In this document: in pieces, positions 8,523 through 16,046 of the stretch
How positions within the stretch are numbered: the stretch's first letter is position 1
Layout: every line of letters begins with the position of its first letter
Assembly (NCBI GenBank): GCA_016178725.1
Contig: JACOSV010000064.1
Location: 1 to 53,251 of the forward strand
DNA: 53,251 nucleotides
Direction: 5' to 3'
Source: Candidatus Eiseniibacteriota bacterium
GTDB lineage: Bacteria; Eisenbacteria; RBG-16-71-46
Notes under the pieces: model-generated
What the model saw: only the letters and a program-made list of their open reading frames with translations
What the model was told of the DNA's origin: nothing
The model's database searches: none
Translations under genes and position numbers: made by a program

Positions 8523-9512
8523 TCAGCGCAGCAGGGAGAGCGAGCGGTTCGGCATCTCGAGCAGGTGGCGGAACGTCGCGAGCGTCGGATCGTGGATCAC
8601 GCCAATCGAGCACATCCGCACCAAGAAGTCGGCGAAGCAGACGGCGAAGAGGCTCCACCACGCCCATGCCATGTGATGGCCGTTGAGCACGGTGACGATG
8701 CTCCACGTCTTGTGGCGCGGCCCGCCGGCCGCGGCGCACGAGAAGCAGTCGAGCTTGCCGCCGACCAGATGGCGCAGCGAGTGGCACGAGAGCGTGTAGA
8801 GCGTGAGCATGCCGGTCGAGAAGAGGATCGCGAGCGATCCGCCGCCGATCGCCAGGTAGTGCCCGCCGCTCGCGGCCTCGCGCGCCGCGTGGAGGCCGAG
8901 TGCCGACGTCACGGCCGGCGCCGCCGCCGCCAGGGCCGGCGCGCTGAAGATGAACGCCTTCACCACGTCGATCCACAGGATGACGAGGAACACGAGCGCC
9001 GCGTACAGGAAGTAGCGGTGCAGGTTCTGGAGCAGGAACGGGAACTTCACCTCGCCGCAGTACGCCTGGCGCGGCTCGCCCACGGCGCAGGCGATCGGGT
9101 CGGCGAAGAACGAGCGGTAGTACGCCTTGCGGTAGTAGTAGCAGGTGGCGCGGAAGCCGAGCGGGAAGACGAGGATCAGGAGCGCGGGCGAGAGCCACAC
9201 CGGCAGCCACGCGGGATGGATGTAGGGCGAGTAGAACGGCGAGAGGTAGTCACGGCCGTTCTCGAGGTAACGGTAGTGGGCGGCGCCCAGGAACGCCGCG
9301 TAGTTGGCGTAGCCGATCAGGACGATGAGCCCGGCCGCCTGCAGCACGGGCTTGAACCACCACGCGTCGCCGCGCTCGGTGGCGCCGAACCCCTGGCGCG
9401 ATCCCGCGCCCGACCACGCACCGGGCGCCGTGCCGGTGGCGGGAACGCCGCGCGCGCCGACGGCAGTGGGGGCGGACGCGGCGGACAGCTTGCGTTGGGG
9501 CGCGACGGGCAT
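8523..9512 (-). CDS. sdhC: Succinate dehydrogenase membrane anchor (Sdh1-type cytochrome b-like subunit)
   Basis: A 329-residue membrane protein with about five or six hydrophobic segments, first in the operon before sdhA. It is much longer than classical SdhC or SdhD and resembles the single anchor of actinobacterial-type Sdh1 complexes: GYANYAAFLGAAHYRYLENGRDYLSP near the N-terminus, FRATCYYYRKAYYRSFF, NLHRYFLY and CHSLRHLVGGKLDCFSC. The conserved histidines are candidate haem ligands. The first 45 residues are low-complexity Ala/Gly/Pro and may be cytoplasmic. The ATG is the first in frame. The anchor passes electrons to a quinone. The function is assigned from context plus partial family resemblance. 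Confidence 0.8.
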   Translation of the reverse strand: MPVAPQRKLSAASAPTAVGARGVPATGTAPGAWSGAGSRQGFGATERGDAWWFKPVLQAAGLIVLIGYANYAAFLGAAHYRYLENGRDYLSPFYSPYIHPAWLPVWLSPALLILVFPLGFRATCYYYRKAYYRSFFADPIACAVGEPRQAYCGEVKFPFLLQNLHRYFLYAALVFLVILWIDVVKAFIFSAPALAAAAPAVTSALGLHAAREAASGGHYLAIGGGSLAILFSTGMLTLYTLSCHSLRHLVGGKLDCFSCAAAGGPRHKTWSIVTVLNGHHMAWAWWSLFAVCFADFLVRMCSIGVIHDPTLATFRHLLEMPNRSLSLLR

Positions 9513-9560
9513 GCGCGTGAGACCTCGAGGGCCGGCGCGATGGGTTGAGAATGCCCGCGC

Positions 9561-9589
9561 AGCCTAGCACTCCGACTCGGCGGGGCCAA
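9561..9589 (-). promoter_or_regulatory. Possible sigma70-like promoter of the sdh operon
   Basis: Minus strand: TTGGCC (9589-9584), a 17-base spacer, TAGGCT (9566-9561). It sits about 50 bases before the sdhC ATG in the only gap upstream of the operon. The -10 box is a moderate match. Confidence 0.4.
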
Positions 9590-9631
9590 AGCCGGGGCCC
9601 GGGATCCGACGTCAGACGTCGTCGAGGCGGC

Positions 9632-10021
9632 TCAAGGGCGCTTGCGCGACCGCATCTCGTAGAGCTTGCCGCCCAACCAGCACTGCGGGATCGCCAGCAC
9701 GACGAGCGAGATCGGGTACCACCTGGGACCGAGCCCCAGGTTCCAGGTCGCCGCGACGCCCACCAACCCCAGGACCACGCCGACGAGCCCAAGAATCAAG
9801 GCGTGCTTCATGGGTTTGTCCGGGGCGAGCCGGGCGGTGAGCCAGGCGCCGCCGACGCTGATGACGATGCGATACGAGGTCGCGAGCAGGGCGAGCGCGT
9901 CGTTGATCGGCCGATTCATGGGCGGGAAGACGCCGATCACGTGCAGCACGGCGTCGACGAGGGTCGTGACGACGATGATGATGAGCGCGCCCGCGATCAC
10001 TGCCCAGATCGATCTCTTCAT
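9632..10021 (-). CDS. Small four-helix membrane protein, unknown function
   Basis: A 129-residue hydrophobic protein with about four membrane segments (WAVIAGALIIIVVTTLVDAVL; a segment around YRIVISVGGAWL; HALILGLVGVVLGLVGVAATW; WYPISLVVLAIPQCWLGGKLYE). The frame is open to 10087, but ATG 10021 has GGAGC upstream and leads directly into the first helix. The end is basic (MRSRKRP). I do not recognise a named family. It lies downstream of the TauE/SafE exporter on the same strand with a 92-base gap, so co-transcription is possible. Confidence 0.7.
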   Translation of the reverse strand: MKRSIWAVIAGALIIIVVTTLVDAVLHVIGVFPPMNRPINDALALLATSYRIVISVGGAWLTARLAPDKPMKHALILGLVGVVLGLVGVAATWNLGLGPRWYPISLVVLAIPQCWLGGKLYEMRSRKRP

Positions 10022-10113
10022 GACTTTGCTCCGGACGTGGGTCGAGAAGATGGGCGGCACCGTATCGATGACCGGATGCCTGGGCAACCGGAATCCATCG
10101 TCCCGCCCTGCGA

Positions 10114-10854
10114 TCAGACCCAGAAGAGCTTGATCGCGGCGATGACGAGCACGACCGCGAGCGCGCGGCGCAACCCCGGCGGCGGCAGCCGGCGGCTGCC
10201 GATCGTCGCGCCGATCGCGCCGCCCACGAGTGCCACCACCGCGAGCAGGCCGATGCCCGGCGGAACGCTGCGGACGCTCGACAGGTGGCCGAGGAGTCCG
10301 GCGATCGAGTTGACGAGGATGAACGCCGCCGAGACCGCGGCGGTGCGCCGCGCGTCCGCCCAGCGCATGAGCAGCACGAGCGGGCTCAGGAAGATGCCGC
10401 CGCCGACGCCGGTGAGTCCGGCGAGGAAGCCGATCCCCGCACCCGAGAGCACCGCGACCGGGCGCGCGATCGGGCGCAGCGCGCGGCCTTCGGCCCTTCC
10501 GGCCGACCCGAACAGCCGGACCGCCGCGAACACCAGCGCCGCGCCGACGATGCGCTTGTAGACGTCGCCGGGCAGCGTGATCGCCCCGCCGAGATAGGCG
10601 AGCGGCATCGATCCGAGCGCGAACGGCCAGAACGTGCGCCAGTGGAAGTGCCCGGCGCGCGCGAACTGGATGGTCGTGACGGTCGCCACGACGATGTTGA
10701 GGATCAGCGCCGTGGGCTTCATCACCGCCGGCGTCGCGCCGTAGAGCGAGAGCGCGGCGAGGTACGCCGAGGCGCCGGCGTGGCCGACCATCGAGTAGAG
10801 CAGCGCGCAGGCGAAGACCAGCGCCGCGAGGCCGATCCGCTCGAGGCCGTTCAG
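10114..10854 (-). CDS. TauE/SafE family sulfite/anion exporter
   Basis: A multi-pass membrane transporter of about 246 residues in the TauE/SafE family, which exports sulfite, sulfoacetate or related anions. The two family half-repeats are visible: SMVGHAGASAYLAAL...TALILNIVVATVTTIQFARAGHF and GFLAGLTGVGGGIFLSPLVLL...AAFILVNSIAGLLGHL. The first ATG (10791) falls inside the first helix, which actually begins at LAALVFACALLYS. No ATG, GTG or TTG exists between that point and the in-frame TGA upstream, so I extend to CTG 10854, which has GAGG eight bases before it; ATG 10791 is the fallback. It follows the Mop-domain regulator at once. Confidence 0.82.
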   Translation of the reverse strand: MNGLERIGLAALVFACALLYSMVGHAGASAYLAALSLYGATPAVMKPTALILNIVVATVTTIQFARAGHFHWRTFWPFALGSMPLAYLGGAITLPGDVYKRIVGAALVFAAVRLFGSAGRAEGRALRPIARPVAVLSGAGIGFLAGLTGVGGGIFLSPLVLLMRWADARRTAAVSAAFILVNSIAGLLGHLSSVRSVPPGIGLLAVVALVGGAIGATIGSRRLPPPGLRRALAVVLVIAAIKLFWV

Positions 10855-10864
10855 CGGGCGCGCC

Positions 10865-11248
10865 TCACTTGGCCACCATCACTTCGGTGGATTTGATCAC
10901 CGCGAGCACGTCGTCGCCGGCCGTGAGCCCGAGGCGCTCGGCCGAGGCGCGCGTGATGATGGCGACCAGCGGCTGGCCGCCGACATCGATCGTGATCTCG
11001 GCCATGAGCCCGTCCTTCGCGATCGCCGCCACGCGTCCGCGCAGGTGATTGCGCGCGCTCAACGCCTCGAGACCGAGTGCGCGCGGCCCGGGACGTTCGC
11101 CGAGCAGGTGCTCGAGCCGCTCGCGCGGGAACAGCCAGCGCCGGCCGACGCGCACCGCCGGCAGCTTGCCGGCCCGCGCGAGGCTGCGGACGCGCTTCGC
11201 GTTCATGTGCAGGAGTGTTGCGGCCTGATCGGCGTTGAGCGTGTCCAT
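10865..11248 (-). CDS. Helix-turn-helix regulator with C-terminal Mop/TOBE (molybdate-binding) domain
   Basis: A 127-residue protein. Residues 1-50 are an excisionase/MerR-like helix-turn-helix (LNADQAATLLHMNAKRVRSLARAGKLPAVRVGRRWLF region). Residues about 60-127 are a Mop-type TOBE domain (SARNHLRGRVAAI, GLMAEITIDVGG, LVAIITRASAERLGLTAGDDVLAVIKSTEVMV), which binds molybdate or tungstate. This HTH-plus-Mop arrangement is a known family of small molybdate-responsive regulators. It is divergent from the porin at 11355 and directly upstream of the TauE/SafE exporter, so it may control either; molybdate and sulfate-type oxyanions are chemically similar. Confidence 0.85.
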   Translation of the reverse strand: MDTLNADQAATLLHMNAKRVRSLARAGKLPAVRVGRRWLFPRERLEHLLGERPGPRALGLEALSARNHLRGRVAAIAKDGLMAEITIDVGGQPLVAIITRASAERLGLTAGDDVLAVIKSTEVMVAK

Positions 11249-11354
11249 ACGGACCTCGGAGGATGGGACGCTGGACGAGAGAGGTCATTGTGTGACATAA
11301 AGCGCTGTCGAATCAAGTCTCGCGCCGCGTAAAAGGACATTGGAGGCCATTCGA

Positions 11355-12314
11355 GTGGGCGCCCGGATCGCAGTTCTCGCCCTGGCCGTCGCGTGTCTCC
11401 TCCTCGCGCAGCGCGCGCGGGCCGAGGACGCTCCCGCGCCCGCCGCCATCGCACCGCCCAGGCTCGGCGGGTATCTACAGGCGCGCGAGACGTGGCAGGA
11501 GAACGTCGGACTCACGAGCACGCTCAACCGCGTCCGGCTCTCCGTCGAGGGCGCGCTCCCGAATCGCTTCGCCTACCGCGTCGCGGTCGAGCTCGAAGCC
11601 GGCGGCGGCGCGCGCACTGCGGCGACAGCGAGCCTGCGCGACGCGTACGTCCGCTGGACCGACGCGTGGCTCGCGCTCGAGGCCGGGCAGTTCAAGACGC
11701 CGTTCAGCCGCGACTACGTCACGAGCCTCACCACGCTCGAGACGATCGACCGGCCGGTGGTGGTCGACTCGCTGGCGACCAAGCGCGACATCGGCGTGAT
11801 GGCCGAGGCGAGCGCCGGAAACGTCGCCACGCTCTCGGCCGGCGTGTTCAACGGCGAGGGGCAGAACATTCCCGCCAATCGCGACTCGACCGTGCTCTGG
11901 GTCGGGCGCGGCGTGGTGCGGCCGGTCTCGCAGGTGACGCTCGGCGCGAGCGGCGCCGCGTACGGGAGCGACAGCACGCACTGGGGATTCGAGGCGAGCG
12001 TCGAGCAGAACGGGCTGATCGCGCGCGGCGAATGGATCGCGCAGCATCGCCGGAACGTTCCCTTCGACGACGAGGGCTGGTTCGTCGTCGGCGCCGGGCG
12101 CGTGCTGCCGTGGGCGCAGGCGTTCGCGATGCAGGAGGATCTCGTGCGCCGCCATCTCGGCTTCGGCGCCCGCGTCCGGGCCACCACGGTCGGCGCCAAC
12201 CTCGATCTCGGCTCGGGCCGCACGCAGCTCACGGTCGAGTACGTCGCGCGGCGATCCGGCGCGACGCAGGCATCGCGGCGCGCGGCACTCGCGCAATTCC
12301 AGGTGAAGTTCTAG
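11355..12314 (+). CDS. Phosphate-selective porin O/P-like outer-membrane protein
   Basis: A 319-residue outer-membrane beta-barrel protein. GTG 11355 was preferred because GGAGG lies eight bases upstream; a TTG at 11340 has poorer spacing. A signal peptide ends ARA-EDAPAP. The body resembles the OprP/OprO family: RVRLSVEGALPNRFAYRVAVELE, AYVRWTDAWLALEAGQFKTPFSRDY, and an aromatic C-terminus (FQVKF) typical of barrel insertion signals. It is shorter than OprP (about 410 residues). The family passes phosphate or other anions; substrate is not readable here. It is divergent from the Mop-domain regulator. Confidence 0.75.
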   Translation: MGARIAVLALAVACLLLAQRARAEDAPAPAAIAPPRLGGYLQARETWQENVGLTSTLNRVRLSVEGALPNRFAYRVAVELEAGGGARTAATASLRDAYVRWTDAWLALEAGQFKTPFSRDYVTSLTTLETIDRPVVVDSLATKRDIGVMAEASAGNVATLSAGVFNGEGQNIPANRDSTVLWVGRGVVRPVSQVTLGASGAAYGSDSTHWGFEASVEQNGLIARGEWIAQHRRNVPFDDEGWFVVGAGRVLPWAQAFAMQEDLVRRHLGFGARVRATTVGANLDLGSGRTQLTVEYVARRSGATQASRRAALAQFQVKF

Positions 12315-12336
12315 CGCGCGGCCGGCCGGGCCGTCC

Positions 12337-13389
12337 TCAACGGCAGAGCCAGAGCGCGAGGCCGTACGAGACGAGCGAGAGGAACACCCACTGCGCCGCA
12401 CCCGCCGCGATCGGGCGCAACCCCGCCGAGCGCAGATCGGCGAATCCGGTCTGGAGTCCGACGCCCGCCATCCCGACGCACAAGAGCCACAGGTCGCCGC
12501 GCCGGATCAGATCCAGCGTCTTCGCGGGGATCCATCCCGTCGAGTTGAGCGCGGCGAACGCGACGAACAGGACGAGAAACCACGGCACAGGCGCGACCCG
12601 CGCGCGCCCCGCCGCTTGATCCATTTGGAGAGCGGCGCCGGCCTGCTGGTGGCGGCGCAGCGACCAGCCGAGGTAGACCACCACCGGCGCGAGCAGGCAG
12701 ATGCGCGCGAGCTTCACCACCGTCGCGACGCGCGCCGCCTCGTCGCTCACGCCGAAGCCCGCGGCCACGACCTGCGCCATCTCGTGGAGGCTCGCCCCGT
12801 CCCACACGCCGTAGACGAACTCGGGCATGTGGAGCGCGTGCCCGATCAGCGGGTAGAGCACGATGCCGATCGTGCCGAGCAGCGTGATCACGCCGAGCGC
12901 CAGTGCCGAGTCGCGGCGCTCGCCCTGCACCACCGTGTCGGCGGCAACGACCGCCGAGGCGCCGCAGATCGCGCCGCCCACGCCGAGCAGCAGCCCGAGC
13001 TTCTCGCCGACGCCGAGCCGCCGCGCCACCCACCAGCCGAAGAGCAGCGCCGCGAACGTCGAGACCACGACCACCACCAGCGCCGGGCCGCCGATGCTCA
13101 CGAGCTCGCCGAGGCTCAGGCGGAAGCCGAGCCCCGCGACCGCCCAGCGCAGCACCGGGCGCTGCGCCATGCGGATGCCGGGCGCCGCCGCGGCCGGCAC
13201 CGGCGCGAGCGAACGCCACGCCATGCCGAGCAGGATCACGAGCAGCAGCGCGCTGACGTGCGTCGCGTTCTTGAACCACGCGAGGTCGGCGATCCAGAAG
13301 CCGAGGCTCGCGAGCAGCGCCGCGATCAGCAGGCCCAGAAGGAGCGCCGGCGGGGACGCCGGGTCCCGGCTTGCGGCGGCCGTGTTCAA
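12337..13389 (-). CDS. YeiH/UPF0324 family putative sulfate exporter
   Basis: A 350-residue membrane protein with about ten hydrophobic segments of the YeiH (UPF0324) family. Family features: LRWAVAGLGFRLSLGEL, GVGGAICGASAVVAADTVV, ALGVITLLGTIGIVLYP, VWDGASLHEMAQVVAAG, VGLQTGF. The start is a TTG seven bases after the stop of the cysteine dioxygenase gene; the next internal methionine lies after the first helices. The tight spacing means co-transcription and probably translational coupling with the dioxygenase. Members are annotated as putative sulfate exporters mainly by context; here the neighbour supports export of sulfite or sulfate made from cysteine. Confidence 0.85.
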   Translation of the reverse strand: MNTAAASRDPASPPALLLGLLIAALLASLGFWIADLAWFKNATHVSALLLVILLGMAWRSLAPVPAAAAPGIRMAQRPVLRWAVAGLGFRLSLGELVSIGGPALVVVVVSTFAALLFGWWVARRLGVGEKLGLLLGVGGAICGASAVVAADTVVQGERRDSALALGVITLLGTIGIVLYPLIGHALHMPEFVYGVWDGASLHEMAQVVAAGFGVSDEAARVATVVKLARICLLAPVVVYLGWSLRRHQQAGAALQMDQAAGRARVAPVPWFLVLFVAFAALNSTGWIPAKTLDLIRRGDLWLLCVGMAGVGLQTGFADLRSAGLRPIAAGAAQWVFLSLVSYGLALWLCR

Positions 13390-13396
13390 GTCCGGT

Positions 13397-13972
13397 TCAG
13401 TCGGTGTAGCCGAGCGTGCGGCGCTCGCGCCGGTAGCCGCCGCCCTCGAGAGGATGGAATGCGTTGCACCACGTGAGCTCGCCGCCGTAGACGTGGATCG
13501 TGACGGCGGCCGTCGCGTCGGGGTTCTCGATCATGTGGTATTCGAACGGCGGGATGAGATGTCCCGCCTCGCCGACGCCGGCGAACACCACCGATTCGGG
13601 CGTGAAGCGCAGCACGTCGGCGTCGGCCGCGGTCTCGAGATCGAACGACGTGACGCGGATGCGGCCGCGGTACACGCACTCGACGCACCACACGCCGGCG
13701 TGATCGTGGAGCGGCGTCCCCTGATCGTGGTCCCACACCATGACCACGGCGCTGTAGCGGCCCTGCGGGTCGCGGTGCATGAGCCGGCGCGCGTAGCGGT
13801 CGGGCGCGGGGCGGAGCAGCGCCGGATCGACGAACGGCTCGCCGCTCGCGACCACGTCGGCGAGGACGCGCTTCACGTTGCGGCAGAGCTGCTGCGTGTC
13901 GTCGGTGGCGACGGCCTGATCGAGGCGGCGGATCAGGTCGTCCACCCGGGCGTGGCGTGCGGTCGTGGCCAT
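13397..13972 (-). CDS. Cysteine dioxygenase-like cupin protein
   Basis: A 191-residue cupin-fold enzyme of the type I cysteine dioxygenase family, which oxidises cysteine to cysteine sulfinate with Fe(II) and O2. The iron ligands appear as HDHAGVWCVECVYRGRI (two His in motif 1) and IHVYGGE (third His). RYARRLMHRD near the N-terminus matches the carboxylate-binding arginine region. A cysteine close to motif 1 could form the Cys-Tyr crosslink seen in some members; I cannot confirm it. It lies seven bases upstream of the YeiH-type exporter, suggesting a cysteine sulfur disposal unit. Confidence 0.87.
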   Translation of the reverse strand: MATTARHARVDDLIRRLDQAVATDDTQQLCRNVKRVLADVVASGEPFVDPALLRPAPDRYARRLMHRDPQGRYSAVVMVWDHDQGTPLHDHAGVWCVECVYRGRIRVTSFDLETAADADVLRFTPESVVFAGVGEAGHLIPPFEYHMIENPDATAAVTIHVYGGELTWCNAFHPLEGGGYRRERRTLGYTD

Positions 13973-14021
13973 GACGTTCCTCCGTGACGCGCGCGATGGT
14001 AGCCGGGCGCCGGCCGCGCGG

Positions 14022-14378
14022 CTACGTCTTCTCGGGCTTCGGCTCCTTCGTAATGCTCTTCCAGATCATGCCGATGATGCTGATGATGAGCGCCGCGACG
14101 ATCGCCGTGCCCCAGCCGTCGACGCTCAAGCCGGGCACGAGCGCCGCGGTGATCTTGAGCGTGATCGCGTTGAGCACGAGGAGAAAGAGTCCGAGCGTCA
14201 CGAGCGTGATCGGCAGCGTGATGATGAAGAGGATCGGCCGGATGATCGCGTTCACGATCGCCAGGATCACCGCGCCGATCAGCGCCGGCACCCAGCCGGT
14301 GACGTGGACGCCGGGCAGCACGCGCGACAGGATGATGAACGTCGCGGCGACCACCACGAAGTTGAGCAGCGTCATCAT
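14022..14378 (-). CDS. Mycobacterial-type 4TM phage-holin superfamily IV membrane protein
   Basis: A 118-residue membrane protein with four hydrophobic segments matching PF04020: NFVVVAATFIILSRVLPGV, ALIGAVILAIVNAIIRPIL, LPITLVTLGLFLLVLNAITLKI, AIVAALIISIIGMIW, ending in a lysine-rich tail. Despite the Pfam name, these are widespread chromosomal proteins of unknown function. Two adjacent ATGs (14378 and 14375) follow GGAGGG; the second has the better spacing. No phage genes surround it. Confidence 0.85.
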   Translation of the reverse strand: MMTLLNFVVVAATFIILSRVLPGVHVTGWVPALIGAVILAIVNAIIRPILFIITLPITLVTLGLFLLVLNAITLKITAALVPGLSVDGWGTAIVAALIISIIGMIWKSITKEPKPEKT

Positions 14379-14411
14379 GGTCCCTCCACACGTGCGCGGG
14401 GCGCGCCGCGA

Positions 14412-14720
14412 TCAGTAGTCGCGATGGATCGCGAAGCGCTCCGGGTTGCGGCTGAACTCGAGCCGCGTCGAGTCGCAGGTGAAGAAGTAGGGGCCGTCGG
14501 CGTAGTCGAGCTCCCGGGAGAGGAGCCGGCCGGGCACGAACACCGCCCCCGTCACCGGGTCGCGGACGAGCCCGCACCAGCGCATTGGGTCACGCTCGAA
14601 GCGCGCGCGGTTCGCTTCGCTCGCGAAGCGATAGATCTCGCCGTTGACGCGCGAGCGCAGCTTCGGGTCGAGCGAGGCGAGGCGCCTCGGTTCGATCGGA
14701 TCGTAGAGCGTGCGGCTCAT
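14412..14720 (-). CDS. YHS-like tandem domain protein, possibly 5'-truncated by TGA
   Basis: About 102 residues from ATG 14720, or 112 from GTG 14750. Two YHS-like units are visible: GEIYRFASEANRARFERDP...DPVTGAVF and GPYFFTCDSTRLEFSRNPERFA. YHS domains often bind metal, but the usual DPVCGM cysteine is replaced (DPVTGA). Neither start has a convincing ribosome-binding site. The same frame continues upstream through one TGA (14783-14781) into a 37-codon stretch that is a complete signal peptide. The intact protein may therefore have been secreted, with the TGA being a mutation, an error or a recoded codon. Confidence 0.6.
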   Translation of the reverse strand: MSRTLYDPIEPRRLASLDPKLRSRVNGEIYRFASEANRARFERDPMRWCGLVRDPVTGAVFVPGRLLSRELDYADGPYFFTCDSTRLEFSRNPERFAIHRDY

Positions 14721-14780
14721 GTGTCCGATCAGGAATTCCGCCGCCGGCACGGGCGCGGAGGGCCCGCAGGCCGGGCCCGC

Positions 14781-14894
14781 TCAAGTGATGCCGGCGCCGA
14801 TCTGCGCGCGCGCCGCGCGCGGGATCGCGAGCGTCGTGAGGGCGCAGACGATGGCGAGGGCGGCGAGGCGGGATGCGGGTAATGGGGTGCGCAC
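14781..14894 (-). CDS. Signal-peptide-only reading frame, in frame with the YHS-like gene
   Basis: A 37-codon frame from GTG (AGGA eight bases upstream) that encodes a basic start, a hydrophobic core (LAALAIVCALTTLAIP) and an ARA-Q cleavage site, then stops at TGA eight codons later. The next 10 codons and the YHS-like protein are in the same frame. On its own it would make little besides a signal peptide, so it is best read as the 5' part of the downstream gene. Confidence 0.45.
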   Translation of the reverse strand: MRTPLPASRLAALAIVCALTTLAIPRAARAQIGAGIT

Positions 14895-14936
14895 GCCCGG
14901 AATCCTAGCACGGCGGAACCGCTACACTCCCGCGCC

Positions 14937-16046
14937 GTGATCAAGTACCTGGGATCGAAGCGGCTGCTCGTCCCGCGCATCGTGGCCCGTGTGGACGCGA
15001 TCGCGCGGACGGCCGAGCGCCGCGGACGGCCGATCGCGACCGTGCTCGATCCGTTCTCGGGCACCGCGCGCGTCGCGCACGCGCTCAAGGCGCGCGGATT
15101 CCGCGTCCACGCCAGCGATCACAACGCCTACGCCGCGACGCTGGCCGCCTGCTACGTGCAGGCCGACCGCCGCCGGTGGCTGGCGGAGGCCACGCGGCTG
15201 ATCGCCGAGCTCGACGCGCTGCCCGGCCGCGCCGGATGGTTCACCGAGACGTTCTGCGTGCGCGCGCGCTACCTGCGCCCCGAGAACGGCGCGCGTGTGG
15301 ACGCGATCCGCGAGCGCATCGCGCGGCTCGCGCTCGATCCCGAGCTCGAGGCGATCGCGCTCACGAGCCTGATGGAGGCGGCCGACCGCGTGGACTCGAC
15401 CGTCGGCGTACAGATGGCGTATCTCAAGCGCTGGGCGCCGCGCGCGCATCAGCCGCTCACGCTCCGCGTGCCGGCGCTGCTCGACGGCGCGGGCGCGGCG
15501 TCGCGGCTCGACGCGCGCGAGGCGGTGGAGCGCATCACCGCCGATCTCGTCTACCTCGACCCGCCGTACAACCAGCACTCGTACCTCGGCAACTACCACG
15601 TCTGGGAATCGCTGGTGCGCTGGGACAAGCCGGCCGTCTACGGCCTCGCGATGAAGCGTGTCGACGTGCGCGAGCGCTGGAGCCCGTTCAACCGCCGCGG
15701 CACGATCGCGGCGGCGCTCGGCGATGTGATCGCCCGCGCCCGCGCGCGCTGGCTCGTGGTGTCGTTCAGCGACGAGGGCTACCTCACGCCGGCCGCGGTG
15801 CGCGCGATGCTCGCCGGGCGCGGGCGCGTGCGCATGGCGGCGATTCCGCACCCGCGCTACGTCGGCGCCGCGATCGGCATCTACAACCCGCGCGGCGAGA
15901 AGGTCGGCACGCCGGGACATCGGATGAATCGTGAGTGCCTGTTCGTCGTCGAGGTGGCGGACGGAGCGCCGGCGCGGCGGGCTGCTCCGCGCGCGACAAC
16001 CTCCGCTCGCCCCGCGCGCTTAGCGCTCGCCCGGGCGCCGCGATGA
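14937..16046 (+). CDS. D12-class N6-adenine DNA methyltransferase
   Basis: A 369-residue DNA adenine methylase of the D12/Dam-like class. IKYLGSKRLLVPRI at the start is the cofactor-region motif of this class; DPFSGTARVAHALKARGFRVHASD is the AdoMet-binding motif I; DPPYNQHSYLGNYHVWE is the catalytic DPPY motif. The start is GTG 14937; an ATG alternative is absent nearby. The last 30 residues are Ala/Arg-rich. No restriction endonuclease is adjacent, so it looks solitary. Its TGA stop overlaps the ATG of the next gene, so the two are coupled. Target sequence unknown. Confidence 0.88.
   Translation: MIKYLGSKRLLVPRIVARVDAIARTAERRGRPIATVLDPFSGTARVAHALKARGFRVHASDHNAYAATLAACYVQADRRRWLAEATRLIAELDALPGRAGWFTETFCVRARYLRPENGARVDAIRERIARLALDPELEAIALTSLMEAADRVDSTVGVQMAYLKRWAPRAHQPLTLRVPALLDGAGAASRLDAREAVERITADLVYLDPPYNQHSYLGNYHVWESLVRWDKPAVYGLAMKRVDVRERWSPFNRRGTIAAALGDVIARARARWLVVSFSDEGYLTPAAVRAMLAGRGRVRMAAIPHPRYVGAAIGIYNPRGEKVGTPGHRMNRECLFVVEVADGAPARRAAPRATTSARPARLALARAPR

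Noticed and set aside
14755-14783. SECIS element after the TGA upstream of the YHS-like gene
   Set aside because: A 7-bp GC hairpin exists, but its loop starts about 10 bases after the TGA, closer than known bacterial SECIS elements; GC-rich hairpins are frequent here.
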